The notes: generated from the sequence alone by a model not told the origin. Numbered from the stretch's first letter, positions 35,801 through 45,324 are shown. The stretch: DNA of 64,000 nt from Lederbergia panacisoli (GCF_024626525.1 NZ_JANJGU010000012.1:1-64000); one strand, 5' to 3'. Program-made: numbers and translations.

Positions 35801-36958
35801 ACCAATATTGTCTTCTACAGTTACAAAATCACCACTTTTATAATTTATTCCATCAGCCGGAACACTTCCGCTTGTTGCTCCATTCGCATCATACGTTACA
35901 TGATAATACTGAATTTGTGGGATAGCTCGTAAATATGGGTATCCACCTGGGTTGATTCCCCATATATTAGTAAAATCCCAACCGGCATTTGTAAAAGTAG
36001 AGATTTTCTGCATATCGGCTGTAGACATAGGTGTTCCTTTTCCTATATCCGTTTGTTTAGTAGTATCTTTATCATAGAAACTAGCATTAACTGGATTCCA
36101 GCTTTTAAATCCGACAAGACCACCAACAAAACTAGAACCTGTTACTTTTCCGATGGCATAACTCTTAGTCACCTGCGCTTCCATATTATAACCAACAAGA
36201 CCGCCAATCCATCCTTGTCCTGTGACATCCCCTGTTGCATAGCTGTTGCTAATAATACCTTCATCAATCATTCCCATGTCCCCACTATTACTTCCAACAA
36301 GGCCGCCAATATTATTATTTCCACTTACATTACCAGTTGCATAGCTACCATGAACCCTACTTTCGTTTTGACCAACAAGGCCACCTATAGAATAAACTCC
36401 CATTACTGTTGCGGTAGAATAACTATTCTCAATAGAACCTATAAAGGTATTATCTCCCACTAATCCACCAACATAACTATTACCTTTAACTTGACCAGTG
36501 CTATAGCTTTTCTTAATCGTTCCATAATTGAATCCGGCTAATGCACCAACGCCGTTATTACCGTTTATATTCACGTCAACTAGACCAACATTTTCGATTA
36601 GCGCATTATAGCCAATAGAACCAAATAAACCTACTACTTCCCTAGTGCTCGCATCGTTAATTTTCAGCCCTGTTATGACATGCCCAGCTCCATTAAGTGA
36701 ACCCATGAACTGTTGCATTCCGTTTCCTATCGGTTTCCAGTTCGCATATCCACTTAAATCAATATTATTTCCTAATTTATAATGGGCATTTAGAATATTT
36801 CGAACACTATCAAGTTCATCCGCGGTTGTGATGATATAAGGACTTGATTTCGTTCCCGCTCCCGCCATCGGTCCCATATCTGCTTTACTATAGATAGGTG
36901 GCTGCAGTAAATAAAACAGCATTAAACAAATTAGTCCTACTGAAACTTTCCTTAACAT
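32840..36958 (-). CDS. Large cell-wall surface protein with GLUG and InlB-B repeats
   Basis: A 1372-residue secreted protein. Order: signal peptide (1-27); GLUG-like repeats (about 75-300, pattern GGLVGxNxGxI); 13 Listeria-Bacteroides/InlB B-repeats (about 355-1265), mostly 70 residues with SNGGS, GHTFAGWYTD, YDFET and TLYAKW; a Lys/Asp/Pro-rich wall-spanning tail; sorting signal LPNTS (1339-1343), hydrophobic span and RRR tail. LPNTS rather than LPXTG suggests a class D-like sortase. Repeats 6-12 are nearly identical in DNA (210-bp period, about 33.4-34.7 kb), so copy number may vary. It is probably an adhesin. The kinase/regulator pair encoded upstream is a candidate regulator. Confidence 0.92.
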   Translation of the reverse strand: MLRKVSVGLICLMLFYLLQPPIYSKADMGPMAGAGTKSSPYIITTADELDSVRNILNAHYKLGNNIDLSGYANWKPIGNGMQQFMGSLNGAGHVITGLKINDASTREVVGLFGSIGYNALIENVGLVDVNINGNNGVGALAGFNYGTIKKSYSTGQVKGNSYVGGLVGDNTFIGSIENSYSTATVMGVYSIGGLVGQNESRVHGSYATGNVSGNNNIGGLVGSNSGDMGMIDEGIISNSYATGDVTGQGWIGGLVGYNMEAQVTKSYAIGKVTGSSFVGGLVGFKSWNPVNASFYDKDTTKQTDIGKGTPMSTADMQKISTFTNAGWDFTNIWGINPGGYPYLRAIPQIQYYHVTYDANGATSGSVPADGINYKSGDFVTVEDNIGNLAKAGFIFVGWNTKSDGSGTAYPPANRLEVGAENITLYAQWAIQNYKVEFKYFDDVKEDEFVKHNQKVNKPIDPQRTGYQFDGWYSDTEFTTPYDFDTKVTSDFTIYAKWIINQYNVNFVSDGGSAVADASVNYGDNVVSPKSPSKVGYTFEGWYSDSSLTTLYDFSTQVISNVTLYAKWTINQYTVGFNSNGGSDVENADVNHGNKVASPKTPIKDGYKFDGWYSDGLLTTLYDFNEPVTSNIELYAKWNINKYIVEFNSNGGNTVASENVNHNDKVTKPEDPTKTGYIFNNWYIDSLFTNTYDFNLPVMDNTTLYAKWTIKEYKVRFESNGGSTVSDETVNFGDKAMTPKTPSKVGHTFAGWYTDALLTELYDFETSVVSDITLYAKWTINEYKVSYESNGGSNVSSEDVNYEEKASEPVDPTKEGHTFAGWYTDALLTESYDFETSVVTDITLYAKWTINEYKVSYESNGGSTVSSEDVNYEEKATKPEDPTKEGHTFAGWYTDALLTELYDFETSVVSDVTLYAKWTINEYKISYESNGGSNVSSEDVNFEEKATKPEDPTKEGHTFAGWYRDALLTELYDFETSVVSDVTLYAKWTINEYKISYESNGGSNVSSEDVNYEEKVTEPVDPTKEGHTFAGWYTDDLLSELYDFETGIVSDVTLYAKWTINEYKVSFESNGGSIVSSEDVNYEEKTTKPEDPTKEGHTFAGWYTDDLLSELYDFETGIVSDVTLYAKWTINEYKISFKSNGGSNVSSEDVNYEEKVTKPEDPTKEGHTFAGWYTDSNLNDLYDFNAPVQSDITLYAKWSANEYKVDFDTNGGSLIAAESVKYQEKVDEPQAPIKEGYIFAGWFSDNRLSEAYDFNTAVTKDITIYAKWILENKDDPIKDDENIEKNDPPKNEVPKDSDKIEKDDPAKPKDPIKDDEKKEKEKDDPNKETKKDTSKKPSQLPNTSTNVYNLMLLGGMIVLIGTVWYMLSRRRLN

Positions 36959-37194
36959 AACTTTCGTCCCTTCTTGCTATCATTTTAAAATTAATTTTAT
37001 GAATCTACTAAAAACCCCTAAATTAACCGAATATGCATCCCACTCCACATCATTTTTCTACATGATATGACATAAGACCTTAAAAAAACCTTAAAGACTA
37101 CATCATTAAAAAATCCTACTTTTTTTCACCATTCGCTTTCACATTTCTATCAATTTCATATTCCATCCTTCGCAATCATCTTTAACCACAAAAA

Positions 37195-37234
37195 AACCAG
37201 ATTTCTCATCGTAAAAACGATAAAAAATCCGGTT
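37195..37234 (-). terminator. Terminator of the kinase/regulator operon
   Basis: AACCGGATTT...ATCGT pairs with ACGAT...AAATCTGGTT, with six to seven T following on the minus strand. It closes the two-component operon and separates it from the surface protein gene. Confidence 0.8.
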
Positions 37235-37241
37235 CATCCTT

Positions 37242-40200
37242 TTATGCCAGCTCAAATGGAATTCGTACAGATATTTTTGTACCTACCCCTTGTTCGCTCC
37301 AAATATCCAATCCCGAGCTATACTCATATTTCATTCTTCTACTTATATTTTTAAGCCCAACTCCTCCAACCTCTTCTTTCGTATCGCCGTCAAAGTTCTC
37401 GGTCTCTTCCAGCGACATGCCTACTCCATTATCTTCTACCTCTATACAATAATAACGATCAGCGATGTATGCAGTTATTTTTACCGTTCCTCCCTCGATT
37501 TGCTTTCCGATGCCGTGCCTGATGGCATTTTCCACGAGGGGCTGGATTAAGAGTGGAGGAATTTCCACACCATACATGGCCTCATCAATTTCGTATTCTA
37601 CTTGAATTCTATCTCTAAATCGCGCCTTTTCAATCTCCACATAAGAACGTATTAATTGTAATTCCTGCTTAAAGAATACTCGTTTCTCCACGTTGCTAAA
37701 CTGAAAACTTCCCCTTAAATAATCAGCTAAATTAAGAGTCAGCTTTCGCGAGCGATCAGCATCAGTATAACTAGTAGCGATGATGCCATTTAATGCATTA
37801 TATAAAAAATGAGGTTTAATTTGCGATTGTAAAAATGCCAATTCAAGATTAAGCGCCTTGTTAAAAGATTCTTTCATCGCAAGCAAACTTCCAATCCTTG
37901 CTTTTAGCTCATCCAAATCAAAAGGCTTTGGTAAAAAGTCATTAGCTCCTGCTTCAAATGCGGCCACCTTATCCTTAGGTTGAATAGCTGCAGTTACCAT
38001 TAAAACCGGAAATTCCGTTAATGAATATTTTTTGCGTATTTGCTGGCAAACCTCATAACCCGACATCCCCGGCATCATTAAATCTAAAATAACGAGATCG
38101 ATCGAATTCGGTTTGTTAATCTGCTCCATTACCTCGTATCCATTTTGGACGGCAATGACATTACAATGAATCGTTTGCAGTGTATCCATTAATATTTTTA
38201 AATTTGAAAAATTATCATCGGCTACTAAAACAGTATATTTCCCTTGTTGGTCAAAGTAATAGGGTGTCGGAAACATGTATTCCGGCTGCTTGATCCCCTT
38301 TTCATATTGGGGATTTCTTATGCTTTGAATGTCAACTGCCTTTGAAATCGGAAGGCTAAACGTAAAAGTCGTTCCCTCCCCTTTTCTCGATGATACAGTA
38401 ATATTCCCATCTTGCAGCTCAATTAACTGCTTGACTATAGAGAGCCCCAATCCCATCCCCCTCTGTTCTTCTGTAGGTGATTCAAGAGATCGGAATGGCT
38501 CGAAAATATAGGGAATTTCCTCCTCCGAAATCCCCGCCCCCGTATCGCGAACCGATATAAATATCCTACCATCCCGTGCTTCCGCCAGTACCTCCACCAC
38601 GCCTTTTTCAGTATGCTTGATTGCATTATCCAATAAATTGCTAATAATTTGTCCTAAACGACTTTTATCAGCAAGTGCATATGGGAATTTTTCAGGGATT
38701 TTATTATCCAAGCGAATGTTTTTTCCCATCGCAAGGAAAGAATAAATCCGCAAATTAACGTCAACAGTAGAGCGGACATCAACAGGCTCCAAATAAATCG
38801 TTAACTCCCCTTCTTTAAGCTTGGAAAAATCTAAAATATCGTACACTAACTGAGAAAGCCGTTCTGTAATATTCGTGATTAACTGCAACTGCTCACGATG
38901 TTCCTCAATGACAGGATTAACCGTATCTCCTAACACCGATCTTGAAATATTCATAATACCATGCAATGGAGACTTAAATTCATGGGATGTTCTTGCTAAA
39001 AATTCGTCTTTTAACTTATCCGCCTTTATCAATTGAACAGAGAGTTCTTGAATTTTTTTATAAGCGTTTGAAAATCTTAAAGACATTAATAAAGCAAGCA
39101 TAATTAAGAATAAAAAAGGTTCAAAAGGAATTACTTTATAAACGGAAACTGCAAAATATGAATAAGCAGTTTGAATGAGAGCATATGCACTCAAAGAAAC
39201 GGCGGCAACTGCGAGATACACACTTCCTGCTATTTTATGAAGAGCAGTAAGGACAAACACATATGTTACGTATAATAAGGAAAGCGTGATATAAATGGAG
39301 GTGATTGGTAAAAGTATTTCTGTATTTAAATGGGTTATGAATCCAAACGTCATAATTGCCATAATGGCTCCTGCACTGATCCCGATAAAGACAATTCCTT
39401 TAGAAGTATATGGCCGAAACGCTGTATAAACGAATAAAAGCAATCCCATCCCAGTGAAATAAGAAGAAAGGATCTGTATACGATAATGCAGCCAAAACGG
39501 AACATGGGGAAAAATATTAAATAACACTCTTTCACCACTAGCTGTTGTATATAATCCGGTAAAAATACATACGAGACCAAAAATAATTAAGGATGAATCT
39601 TCCTTGCGTTGAGTAAATAAGCCAATAAAATATAATCCCATAATCAAGAAGCATGAAACAATAATCCAATCATGGGCGAGCGCCTTATCATTCAAGGCAG
39701 TAATTTGCTCTGCATACCCCAAATAGATCGAACCAATAATTCCTCCGCCACCGATCAAGTCATAATTTGCAACTTGGACAATGATTTCATTCCAACCTGG
39801 TTGTAAATTAAAATAGCTTGTATATGGCTTATTTTTCGCTATGTAATCTGCCTTTTCTGCTGGATTTCCACTTTCCCCGATGGTTTTACCATTAATCATA
39901 ATCCGATTTGCTAACTGGATAGATGAAATTTTCAAGCCATATACATGCTCTGTGTCGCTCACCTTAATATGTAAACGATATGTCGCTACACCCAAATTTG
40001 GCATGATATCGTGAAAATTTCCAGGCACATGAATATATTGGGAGCTGGAGTCTTTAATATTTTCTTGAGACACTAATTGATTCGGGTAGAATTCCCACTC
40101 CCCATTCAAAGGAATTTCATGATCCGCATAAAAATTCCAACTAGTCAGATCCATATTTCCATTTATGGCTTTAGGAGGCTGTTTCGCTTGGTGGGTAAAC

Positions 40201-40274
40201 ACCGCATATAAAATTACACAAATGGCAGCAAAAATAGTAAGCGTTATTATAATGGACTCAACATTTTTTTTCAT
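37242..40274 (-). CDS. Hybrid sensor kinase with 7TMR-DISM sensor, receiver and second kinase module
   Basis: A 1010-residue membrane protein. Order: one N-terminal span; extracellular DISM/jelly-roll-like domain (about 40-190, LNGEWEFYPNQL, ATYRLHI, LANRIMINGK); seven spans (about 200-400); HisKA with H431 in TSHEFKSPLHG; HATPase (NLLDNAIKH, DTGAGISEE, GMGLGLSIVK); receiver with D731 in LVILDLMMPG; then a LytS-like His kinase with H822 in SQIKPHFLYNALNG and a second HATPase (PLVENAIRHGIG). Having two complete kinase modules around a receiver is unusual outside this hybrid class. The regulator gene lies 10 bp upstream. The extracellular domain probably binds a carbohydrate. Confidence 0.92.
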   Translation of the reverse strand: MKKNVESIIITLTIFAAICVILYAVFTHQAKQPPKAINGNMDLTSWNFYADHEIPLNGEWEFYPNQLVSQENIKDSSSQYIHVPGNFHDIMPNLGVATYRLHIKVSDTEHVYGLKISSIQLANRIMINGKTIGESGNPAEKADYIAKNKPYTSYFNLQPGWNEIIVQVANYDLIGGGGIIGSIYLGYAEQITALNDKALAHDWIIVSCFLIMGLYFIGLFTQRKEDSSLIIFGLVCIFTGLYTTASGERVLFNIFPHVPFWLHYRIQILSSYFTGMGLLLFVYTAFRPYTSKGIVFIGISAGAIMAIMTFGFITHLNTEILLPITSIYITLSLLYVTYVFVLTALHKIAGSVYLAVAAVSLSAYALIQTAYSYFAVSVYKVIPFEPFLFLIMLALLMSLRFSNAYKKIQELSVQLIKADKLKDEFLARTSHEFKSPLHGIMNISRSVLGDTVNPVIEEHREQLQLITNITERLSQLVYDILDFSKLKEGELTIYLEPVDVRSTVDVNLRIYSFLAMGKNIRLDNKIPEKFPYALADKSRLGQIISNLLDNAIKHTEKGVVEVLAEARDGRIFISVRDTGAGISEEEIPYIFEPFRSLESPTEEQRGMGLGLSIVKQLIELQDGNITVSSRKGEGTTFTFSLPISKAVDIQSIRNPQYEKGIKQPEYMFPTPYYFDQQGKYTVLVADDNFSNLKILMDTLQTIHCNVIAVQNGYEVMEQINKPNSIDLVILDLMMPGMSGYEVCQQIRKKYSLTEFPVLMVTAAIQPKDKVAAFEAGANDFLPKPFDLDELKARIGSLLAMKESFNKALNLELAFLQSQIKPHFLYNALNGIIATSYTDADRSRKLTLNLADYLRGSFQFSNVEKRVFFKQELQLIRSYVEIEKARFRDRIQVEYEIDEAMYGVEIPPLLIQPLVENAIRHGIGKQIEGGTVKITAYIADRYYCIEVEDNGVGMSLEETENFDGDTKEEVGGVGLKNISRRMKYEYSSGLDIWSEQGVGTKISVRIPFELA

Positions 40275-40284
40275 ATGTGGTGCC

Positions 40285-41370
40285 TCATAGATTCATTTTT
40301 TCATATAGATGCATCGTTTCTCTCTCTAGTTCAACGCCCAAATCATGAACAGCTTCCTCTAACAATCTATAAATAGCCATCGCTTCATTTCGTTTCCCAG
40401 AATCGATATATACCTTTATAAGCTCTCGACCATCTTTTTCAGAATCAGGAATGATGGTCAGCACACGCTGCAAACACTCCTCGGCGATTGAGATATTGCT
40501 TTCCTTGAAAAATTCATACAATCTGCGCAACGCCTGAATATACATATTTCTTAGTTCCGTCTGCGTAGAGTGTGCCCACTGAAATCCACACCCTTCCATA
40601 TACTCCCCTTTAAACAAAGCAACCACTTTATGATATATCTCGACTCGTAATTCTTCTTTTGAATTAATCTCGAGTAAAAGCTTTCTCAACTTTTCTTCAT
40701 CCGTTTCGAAACCTTCCAACGAAAAGACAAACCCTTTGCCAAATTTGGTTATTTTTGCTGGATGCCCATATTCTGTCAGTGCTTTTCGTAAGTAGGATAG
40801 ACAAGTATATAAATAACTTCTCGCCTTTTTCACATCATAATTCGGCCAAATCGCCTCAATCATAACATCACTATCAACCGGCTTATCATGGTGGTGAACT
40901 AGAAACGCGCAAACCTCCTTTTCCTTTAGCGTTTTCCAAGGCAATGTACGCTTCAGGTCATCAAAAAGGAAAAAGCCCCCCATACACTGAATGTAATTCA
41001 TAGAAGGAATGTCACGCTCTTTAAAACGAGAAATACATAATTGCAATCTCTCCAACGTAATTGGCTTTAGCAAATAATCACTTGTATGAATTTCAAACGC
41101 CTCAACAGCATAATCCGAATAAGCCGTCGTAAAAACAACCTTCAAATGTGGATTCTGTTCTTTCAGCTTTCTCGCAACTTGTGTCCCTTTCATCCCTGGC
41201 ATTTCTATATCAAGAAAAACAAGATTTACTTCCGTCTTCTCGATCGATTGTAGAGCCTGAAAAGGGTCCGTAAATCGTCCAACAATTTGAACATTCCCAA
41301 TCTGAGATAATAGTATTTCTAAAAGATCTAGAGCATCCTCTTCATCATCTAGAAGCAAAACACGCAACAT
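40285..41370 (-). CDS. Response regulator with DNA-binding and BTAD domains
   Basis: A 361-residue regulator. The receiver (1-120) has the acidic pair DD at 8-9, D54 in VFLDIEMPG and K in LLKPIT. An OmpR/SARP-like winged helix follows (about 145-215, MIEAIWPNYDVKKARSYLY and a wing KFGKGFVF). The C-terminal half is a bacterial transcriptional activation (TPR-like) domain. It precedes the hybrid kinase gene, so the pair is its cognate system. The large surface protein gene next downstream is a likely target. Confidence 0.9.
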   Translation of the reverse strand: MLRVLLLDDEEDALDLLEILLSQIGNVQIVGRFTDPFQALQSIEKTEVNLVFLDIEMPGMKGTQVARKLKEQNPHLKVVFTTAYSDYAVEAFEIHTSDYLLKPITLERLQLCISRFKERDIPSMNYIQCMGGFFLFDDLKRTLPWKTLKEKEVCAFLVHHHDKPVDSDVMIEAIWPNYDVKKARSYLYTCLSYLRKALTEYGHPAKITKFGKGFVFSLEGFETDEEKLRKLLLEINSKEELRVEIYHKVVALFKGEYMEGCGFQWAHSTQTELRNMYIQALRRLYEFFKESNISIAEECLQRVLTIIPDSEKDGRELIKVYIDSGKRNEAMAIYRLLEEAVHDLGVELERETMHLYEKMNL

Positions 41371-41554
41371 AACGAATCTCCCTCAAAACATGAATATTAA
41401 TAAACGACTTATATAATAGTAAAAAAGTCCCGGTTCAATCGTATAAAAAATAGAAGTTTCAAAAACTTCCACTAGTTCATTTATATTGAATCATAAAATT
41501 GACGAAAAAGGTAGAACAAACTTTAAGATTCACAGCATCATAATCTTGAGGGAA

Positions 41555-41775
41555 AGTTTCACCAGTTAACATTAAATTCTCATCAATCTTGACTTGAATT
41601 TAAACAATTCACTTTAATTCTCTCGTGAAATTGCAACTCTGAGATTCTCATCAATAAATCCGGAATACTCACCAATTCCCAAGGCATTTCCAACAATTAA
41701 TCTTAAATTCTCATCAATCTCAATGCTAGTTTCTCCAATTAATCTTAAATTCTCATCAATCCAAGTAATATTGGA
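41555..41775. repeat. Degenerate tandem array, 21-bp period (41.6 kb)
   Basis: About nine units, best kept from 41650 on, with TCTCATCAATC and TTTCTCCAATTAATC cores at 21-bp spacing. The gene-free interval 41371-41833 holds this array, a small GAAGTTT/AAACTTC hairpin at 41452-41470 and the PilZ gene promoter region. Confidence 0.75.
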
Positions 41776-41833
41776 CGAGGCTATCTTTTCGGATATAATA
41801 GTGGAAAATAGTTAGCGACGGAGGTCAACATTT

Positions 41834-42205
41834 ATGCTGAGCAACCGCCACGAAGCGTTCCGATACATTTTTTCACCACCGCTTCAATGCCAATTTAATA
41901 TCGCGATTGAAAATGAGCCTGACAAAGTTAGCCACTTTGGTCATGCGGAGATTCATAACATCAGCCCTCATGGCATCATGTTTTCAAGCAAATTTAATAT
42001 CCCCCAGAACCGTGATCTAGTAAGAGTAAGCATTAAATTCACATTGGAAGAAATGGACTTTTTCGTATCAGGTCACTTTCGTTGGAAAAAAACACACGCA
42101 GAAGAATTTATGTACGGAATCCTATTAGACAACGACAAAGAAGTAGAAAAGAAAATCATCAACCAATTAAAAATAATATCCAAGAAAAAACATAACCTTC
42201 AATAG
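41834..42205 (+). CDS. PilZ domain protein
   Basis: A 123-residue single PilZ domain, a cyclic-di-GMP receptor fold. The D/N-x-S-x-x-G motif is present as NISPHG. The usual RxxxR motif is less clear; Arg residues in NRHEAFRYIF (R5, R10) are spaced by one extra residue, so binding may be weak or altered. GGAGGTCAAC precedes the ATG. It lies 9 kb from a cyclic-di-GMP riboswitch and beside a two-component system. A perfect REP-type palindrome follows its stop codon and may serve as its terminator. Confidence 0.82.
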   Translation: MLSNRHEAFRYIFSPPLQCQFNIAIENEPDKVSHFGHAEIHNISPHGIMFSSKFNIPQNRDLVRVSIKFTLEEMDFFVSGHFRWKKTHAEEFMYGILLDNDKEVEKKIINQLKIISKKKHNLQ

Positions 42206-42206
42206 G

Positions 42207-42303
42207 AATTGTTTGAGTGCCAGGCACTCAAACAATTCCAGTTCAATTCGCACTATTTTGAATTATACTTAAGTTGTGTCGGTGCCTGGCACTCGCACAA
42301 CTT
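42207..42303. repeat. REP-like palindrome pair (42.2 kb)
   Basis: A perfect 31-bp palindrome centred on GTGCCAGGCAC (42217) with arms ending AATTGTTTGA, and a second copy GTGCCTGGCAC (42282) with arms AAGTTGTG/CACAACTT. They are 65 bp apart and in inverted orientation, between the convergent PilZ and GH85 genes. Confidence 0.9.
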
Positions 42304-42312
42304 TCGCACAAT

Positions 42313-45300
42313 TTACTTTTTCCCGGTCCCGTTGTTAAAGTTCTTTTTTAATTCTTGTATACGATCGATTGCTTGGGTAAGTTTTTGATAGTTGATGATT
42401 TGTTGTCTTGATGTTGGGTGTAGTTTGTTATAGGCGATTTTAATATCATTGACAGTGTGTTTATCGCCCAATGTTAATTCGTTCACGTCTGGTAGATTAT
42501 TAATTTGTTGAATGACCATTGTGACCTCTTCACTTAAGTAAGCAGTACTATATTTGAGACTTTCTCCAGTATCGGGATTTTGAACGGTATAGTAGAGTCT
42601 TCCCGCTTCGGGACCGAGGTCCAAATCCTCAAATATAACGGTACCATCTTTTTCTGCCAGCTTTTCCGCCAGCACTTCTTTTGTATCTAGCGATTTATAC
42701 AATCTAACCATTTGGCCTTGCTTAACTTTTTCCAGAATAAATTTGTCATAGGCACCTGAATTATTCTCCGCAGTCGCAAAATGCATCATGATATTTTCTG
42801 TTCTTGGTAAAATATCACTTTCAAACATTTGCCACTCGTAAATTCGAATTGCTACCCATGGGGATGAACCGCTATTATGCACTTGAAGTTTAAATTCACT
42901 GGCTGTTATAGGCTCGTCCAATATGATATCAGTAACTGCTTTATCATTATCTCTTATCCGTTTTGCGCTAACCCATTCACCTGATTGATCCTTGTAGAGC
43001 AATTCAAAATCAATGGTGTTCATGTCCTTTGCTTCTCCACCGTATTCGGCATGCTCAACCCGCCAGCGTTTTATCGTTTTAGGCTCGCCAATATCAATGG
43101 TCATATAACCATTTCTTCTATTTGTTGCGGCCCATTTACTATTTCCTGTTGCAGTACCATCCAATACTCTTGAAGCAGGCTCAGCGTCATTTTCAAAAGA
43201 AACATCGGTTACAGTTGCATTAAGTGCTACATTTGAAGATGGCAGATTTTCATCTATTTCCGTTGCATCTGTACCCATGCCCCATTCAAAGCCCACCTCA
43301 GCCATTTCTCCGCGCATAAAGTTTTCATTAATTGGTACAATTTGCAGGTTTGTCATATTAGTAGATGATGCATTTTCAATCGTTCTACTAATATTTGGAG
43401 TATAGAAATGATTATTAGGTGTAACGCCTAATAATGTGACTACCCCATCAGCATTTTTTTGGTATATCTCATAATAAAGTGCATTTTTATCAGCAGACCA
43501 ATTCATACGTGCTTCAGCTTCAAATGCCGTTTTTAACATTTTTTCCGCAATTTTTATATTCTTTGGTTTTGGTAAAACGGATTCCGCTGATTCGTAAGCT
43601 GAAATCTGTCCTAAATTAAAATCATAGTCATCTATTTTTTCTGTGTTAGTGACTTTTAGACTTAAAGCATAAGCTGTTTTTCCATCGTCGTCTCCTAAAT
43701 CAATCACTGTTGACTGCCAGCCATCCTCCGTCTTCGGAAGGGGATAATATTTCATTTGATCCGTAGCGTAATCCTCACTATAAGCAACACCAAGTGAAAC
43801 ATCAGCATCAGCATGATTCTGATAGACTAAACGCAGCTTCGTCGTTTCTGATACAGGAATTTTAGTGCTATAAAGCATTACGTCATTAATAGAATTTGCT
43901 TCGAGATCACCACTAAATTTGAGTGAATTCCCACCGTTAAACGCCTTTTCAAAATCATATGAAACATTCATTCTACTTCCTTCCGTGCGTATCCACCATC
44001 GCCAAGTTGGCATAATATCCTGTATAGAACGGTTATTCCACTCTTGGTTGCTCACTATTTTTCCATCTGCAAAATACTTTTTCCCATGTCCACTGTTAAA
44101 ATTACTAGTAAATGGCAGCTTTTGAATGACGGAGGAATCCGTGACAAACCGTGCCATTCCCTTCCAGTTTGCAGAGTCGTCTGCCATTGTCGGATCTCCC
44201 TGCGGCCCCGTCCAGAAATACTTTTCTTTTTCATGAAAATCAGCCGGATCATCCGCTAATCCCATAGTAGAGTTCGGAGTATAAAGTGCTATTGATACTT
44301 TTGGCTGCATCTGTTCATTTAAAAGTGCACTCGTATTAATTCTAGTATTATAGGAATTTTGTTGAACCTCAAAACCAGCGTAGGCATCGTACGGATCACG
44401 GTTATGGGTTTTCATCGTCGCAACAGTCGTATTAATTTGATTGACTCCCCAATTATAGTTCAAAAAGAACTCGTCAACTGCATATTCTCCATCGTCTGCT
44501 GCTTTAACGTACATATCGTTGTTGCTATTGACAGCATTTTGATGAGAAACTGCACCGTTATTCGCCTGGGCATCATACCAACCGAAGCGGAGATTTGAGT
44601 TCAGCTTTACATAACGCATCATTTCATTCATTCGTTCAGCAGTCGCCCGGCTAACGCCATATGTTTCTTGATTCATAAAATAACCGTCGAACCCGAAGTA
44701 TTCAGCAATCTCAATCATTTTATCAGCTACAGGAAAAGATCCGTCCTCTGCCTGCTGAGTGAATGCTTCAATTTCTGCAAGCGCAGCGGCAGACCCCGGC
44801 CCCCATGGAAAACCGACAGTCGCGTATACTGGAACCCCATTTCGATGGGCAGCATCGACAATATCAGGAGTAGGAATGGCAAAAATTCCTTCATCCGTTC
44901 CCGCCCAATAAATATAAGAATCTAGCAACTGCCAATTATCAAAAGCATACACATTAAATTCATTGCTTCCGACAGAACTGGCCTCATCATGATTCCATGT
45001 CGTAATCGCAGCTGAAGTAATCCCGGCTTCCGGGTGAGCAAGCGGATTAATTGGATGACCTTTAAAACGATTTGTGTTTAACGAGACGCTAGCACGATTA
45101 AGTTCAGCATCCGGATCAAGTTGAGGAGACCACTTAAGGAGAGTTTCAACCCTAAAAGCAGGAGCTAGCGGCTGCAGACTTAGCATATTAGCATAATTCT
45201 CATTCACTGCATCGGTTCCATCTCCTTCTACAGCAGCATAGGCATCTGGAGTAATCATAGTAGTTAGGAGAAGTAGAAACATAACAAAATACAAAACGCG

Positions 45301-45324
45301 TTTATTTCTTTTACTAACTTTCAC
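42313..45324 (-). CDS. Secreted endo-beta-N-acetylglucosaminidase, GH85
   Basis: Cleaves the chitobiose core of N-glycans outside the cell. It has 1003 residues: signal peptide (1-30, cleavage near AYA); GH85 catalytic domain (about 55-480) with the catalytic Asn-x-Glu in FDGYFMNQETYG (N218, E220); a beta-sandwich region; a galactose-binding/F5-8 type C-like domain (about 690-840, ASRVLDGTATGNSKW, TIKRWRVEHAEYGG); and a helical C-terminal tail. No wall anchor is seen. The start is GTG with AAAGGGGGA upstream. A cre-like site lies about 120 bp upstream. Nearby sulfatase and amino-sugar genes suggest use of glycoprotein glycans. Confidence 0.92.
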   Translation of the reverse strand: MKVSKRNKRVLYFVMFLLLLTTMITPDAYAAVEGDGTDAVNENYANMLSLQPLAPAFRVETLLKWSPQLDPDAELNRASVSLNTNRFKGHPINPLAHPEAGITSAAITTWNHDEASSVGSNEFNVYAFDNWQLLDSYIYWAGTDEGIFAIPTPDIVDAAHRNGVPVYATVGFPWGPGSAAALAEIEAFTQQAEDGSFPVADKMIEIAEYFGFDGYFMNQETYGVSRATAERMNEMMRYVKLNSNLRFGWYDAQANNGAVSHQNAVNSNNDMYVKAADDGEYAVDEFFLNYNWGVNQINTTVATMKTHNRDPYDAYAGFEVQQNSYNTRINTSALLNEQMQPKVSIALYTPNSTMGLADDPADFHEKEKYFWTGPQGDPTMADDSANWKGMARFVTDSSVIQKLPFTSNFNSGHGKKYFADGKIVSNQEWNNRSIQDIMPTWRWWIRTEGSRMNVSYDFEKAFNGGNSLKFSGDLEANSINDVMLYSTKIPVSETTKLRLVYQNHADADVSLGVAYSEDYATDQMKYYPLPKTEDGWQSTVIDLGDDDGKTAYALSLKVTNTEKIDDYDFNLGQISAYESAESVLPKPKNIKIAEKMLKTAFEAEARMNWSADKNALYYEIYQKNADGVVTLLGVTPNNHFYTPNISRTIENASSTNMTNLQIVPINENFMRGEMAEVGFEWGMGTDATEIDENLPSSNVALNATVTDVSFENDAEPASRVLDGTATGNSKWAATNRRNGYMTIDIGEPKTIKRWRVEHAEYGGEAKDMNTIDFELLYKDQSGEWVSAKRIRDNDKAVTDIILDEPITASEFKLQVHNSGSSPWVAIRIYEWQMFESDILPRTENIMMHFATAENNSGAYDKFILEKVKQGQMVRLYKSLDTKEVLAEKLAEKDGTVIFEDLDLGPEAGRLYYTVQNPDTGESLKYSTAYLSEEVTMVIQQINNLPDVNELTLGDKHTVNDIKIAYNKLHPTSRQQIINYQKLTQAIDRIQELKKNFNNGTGKK

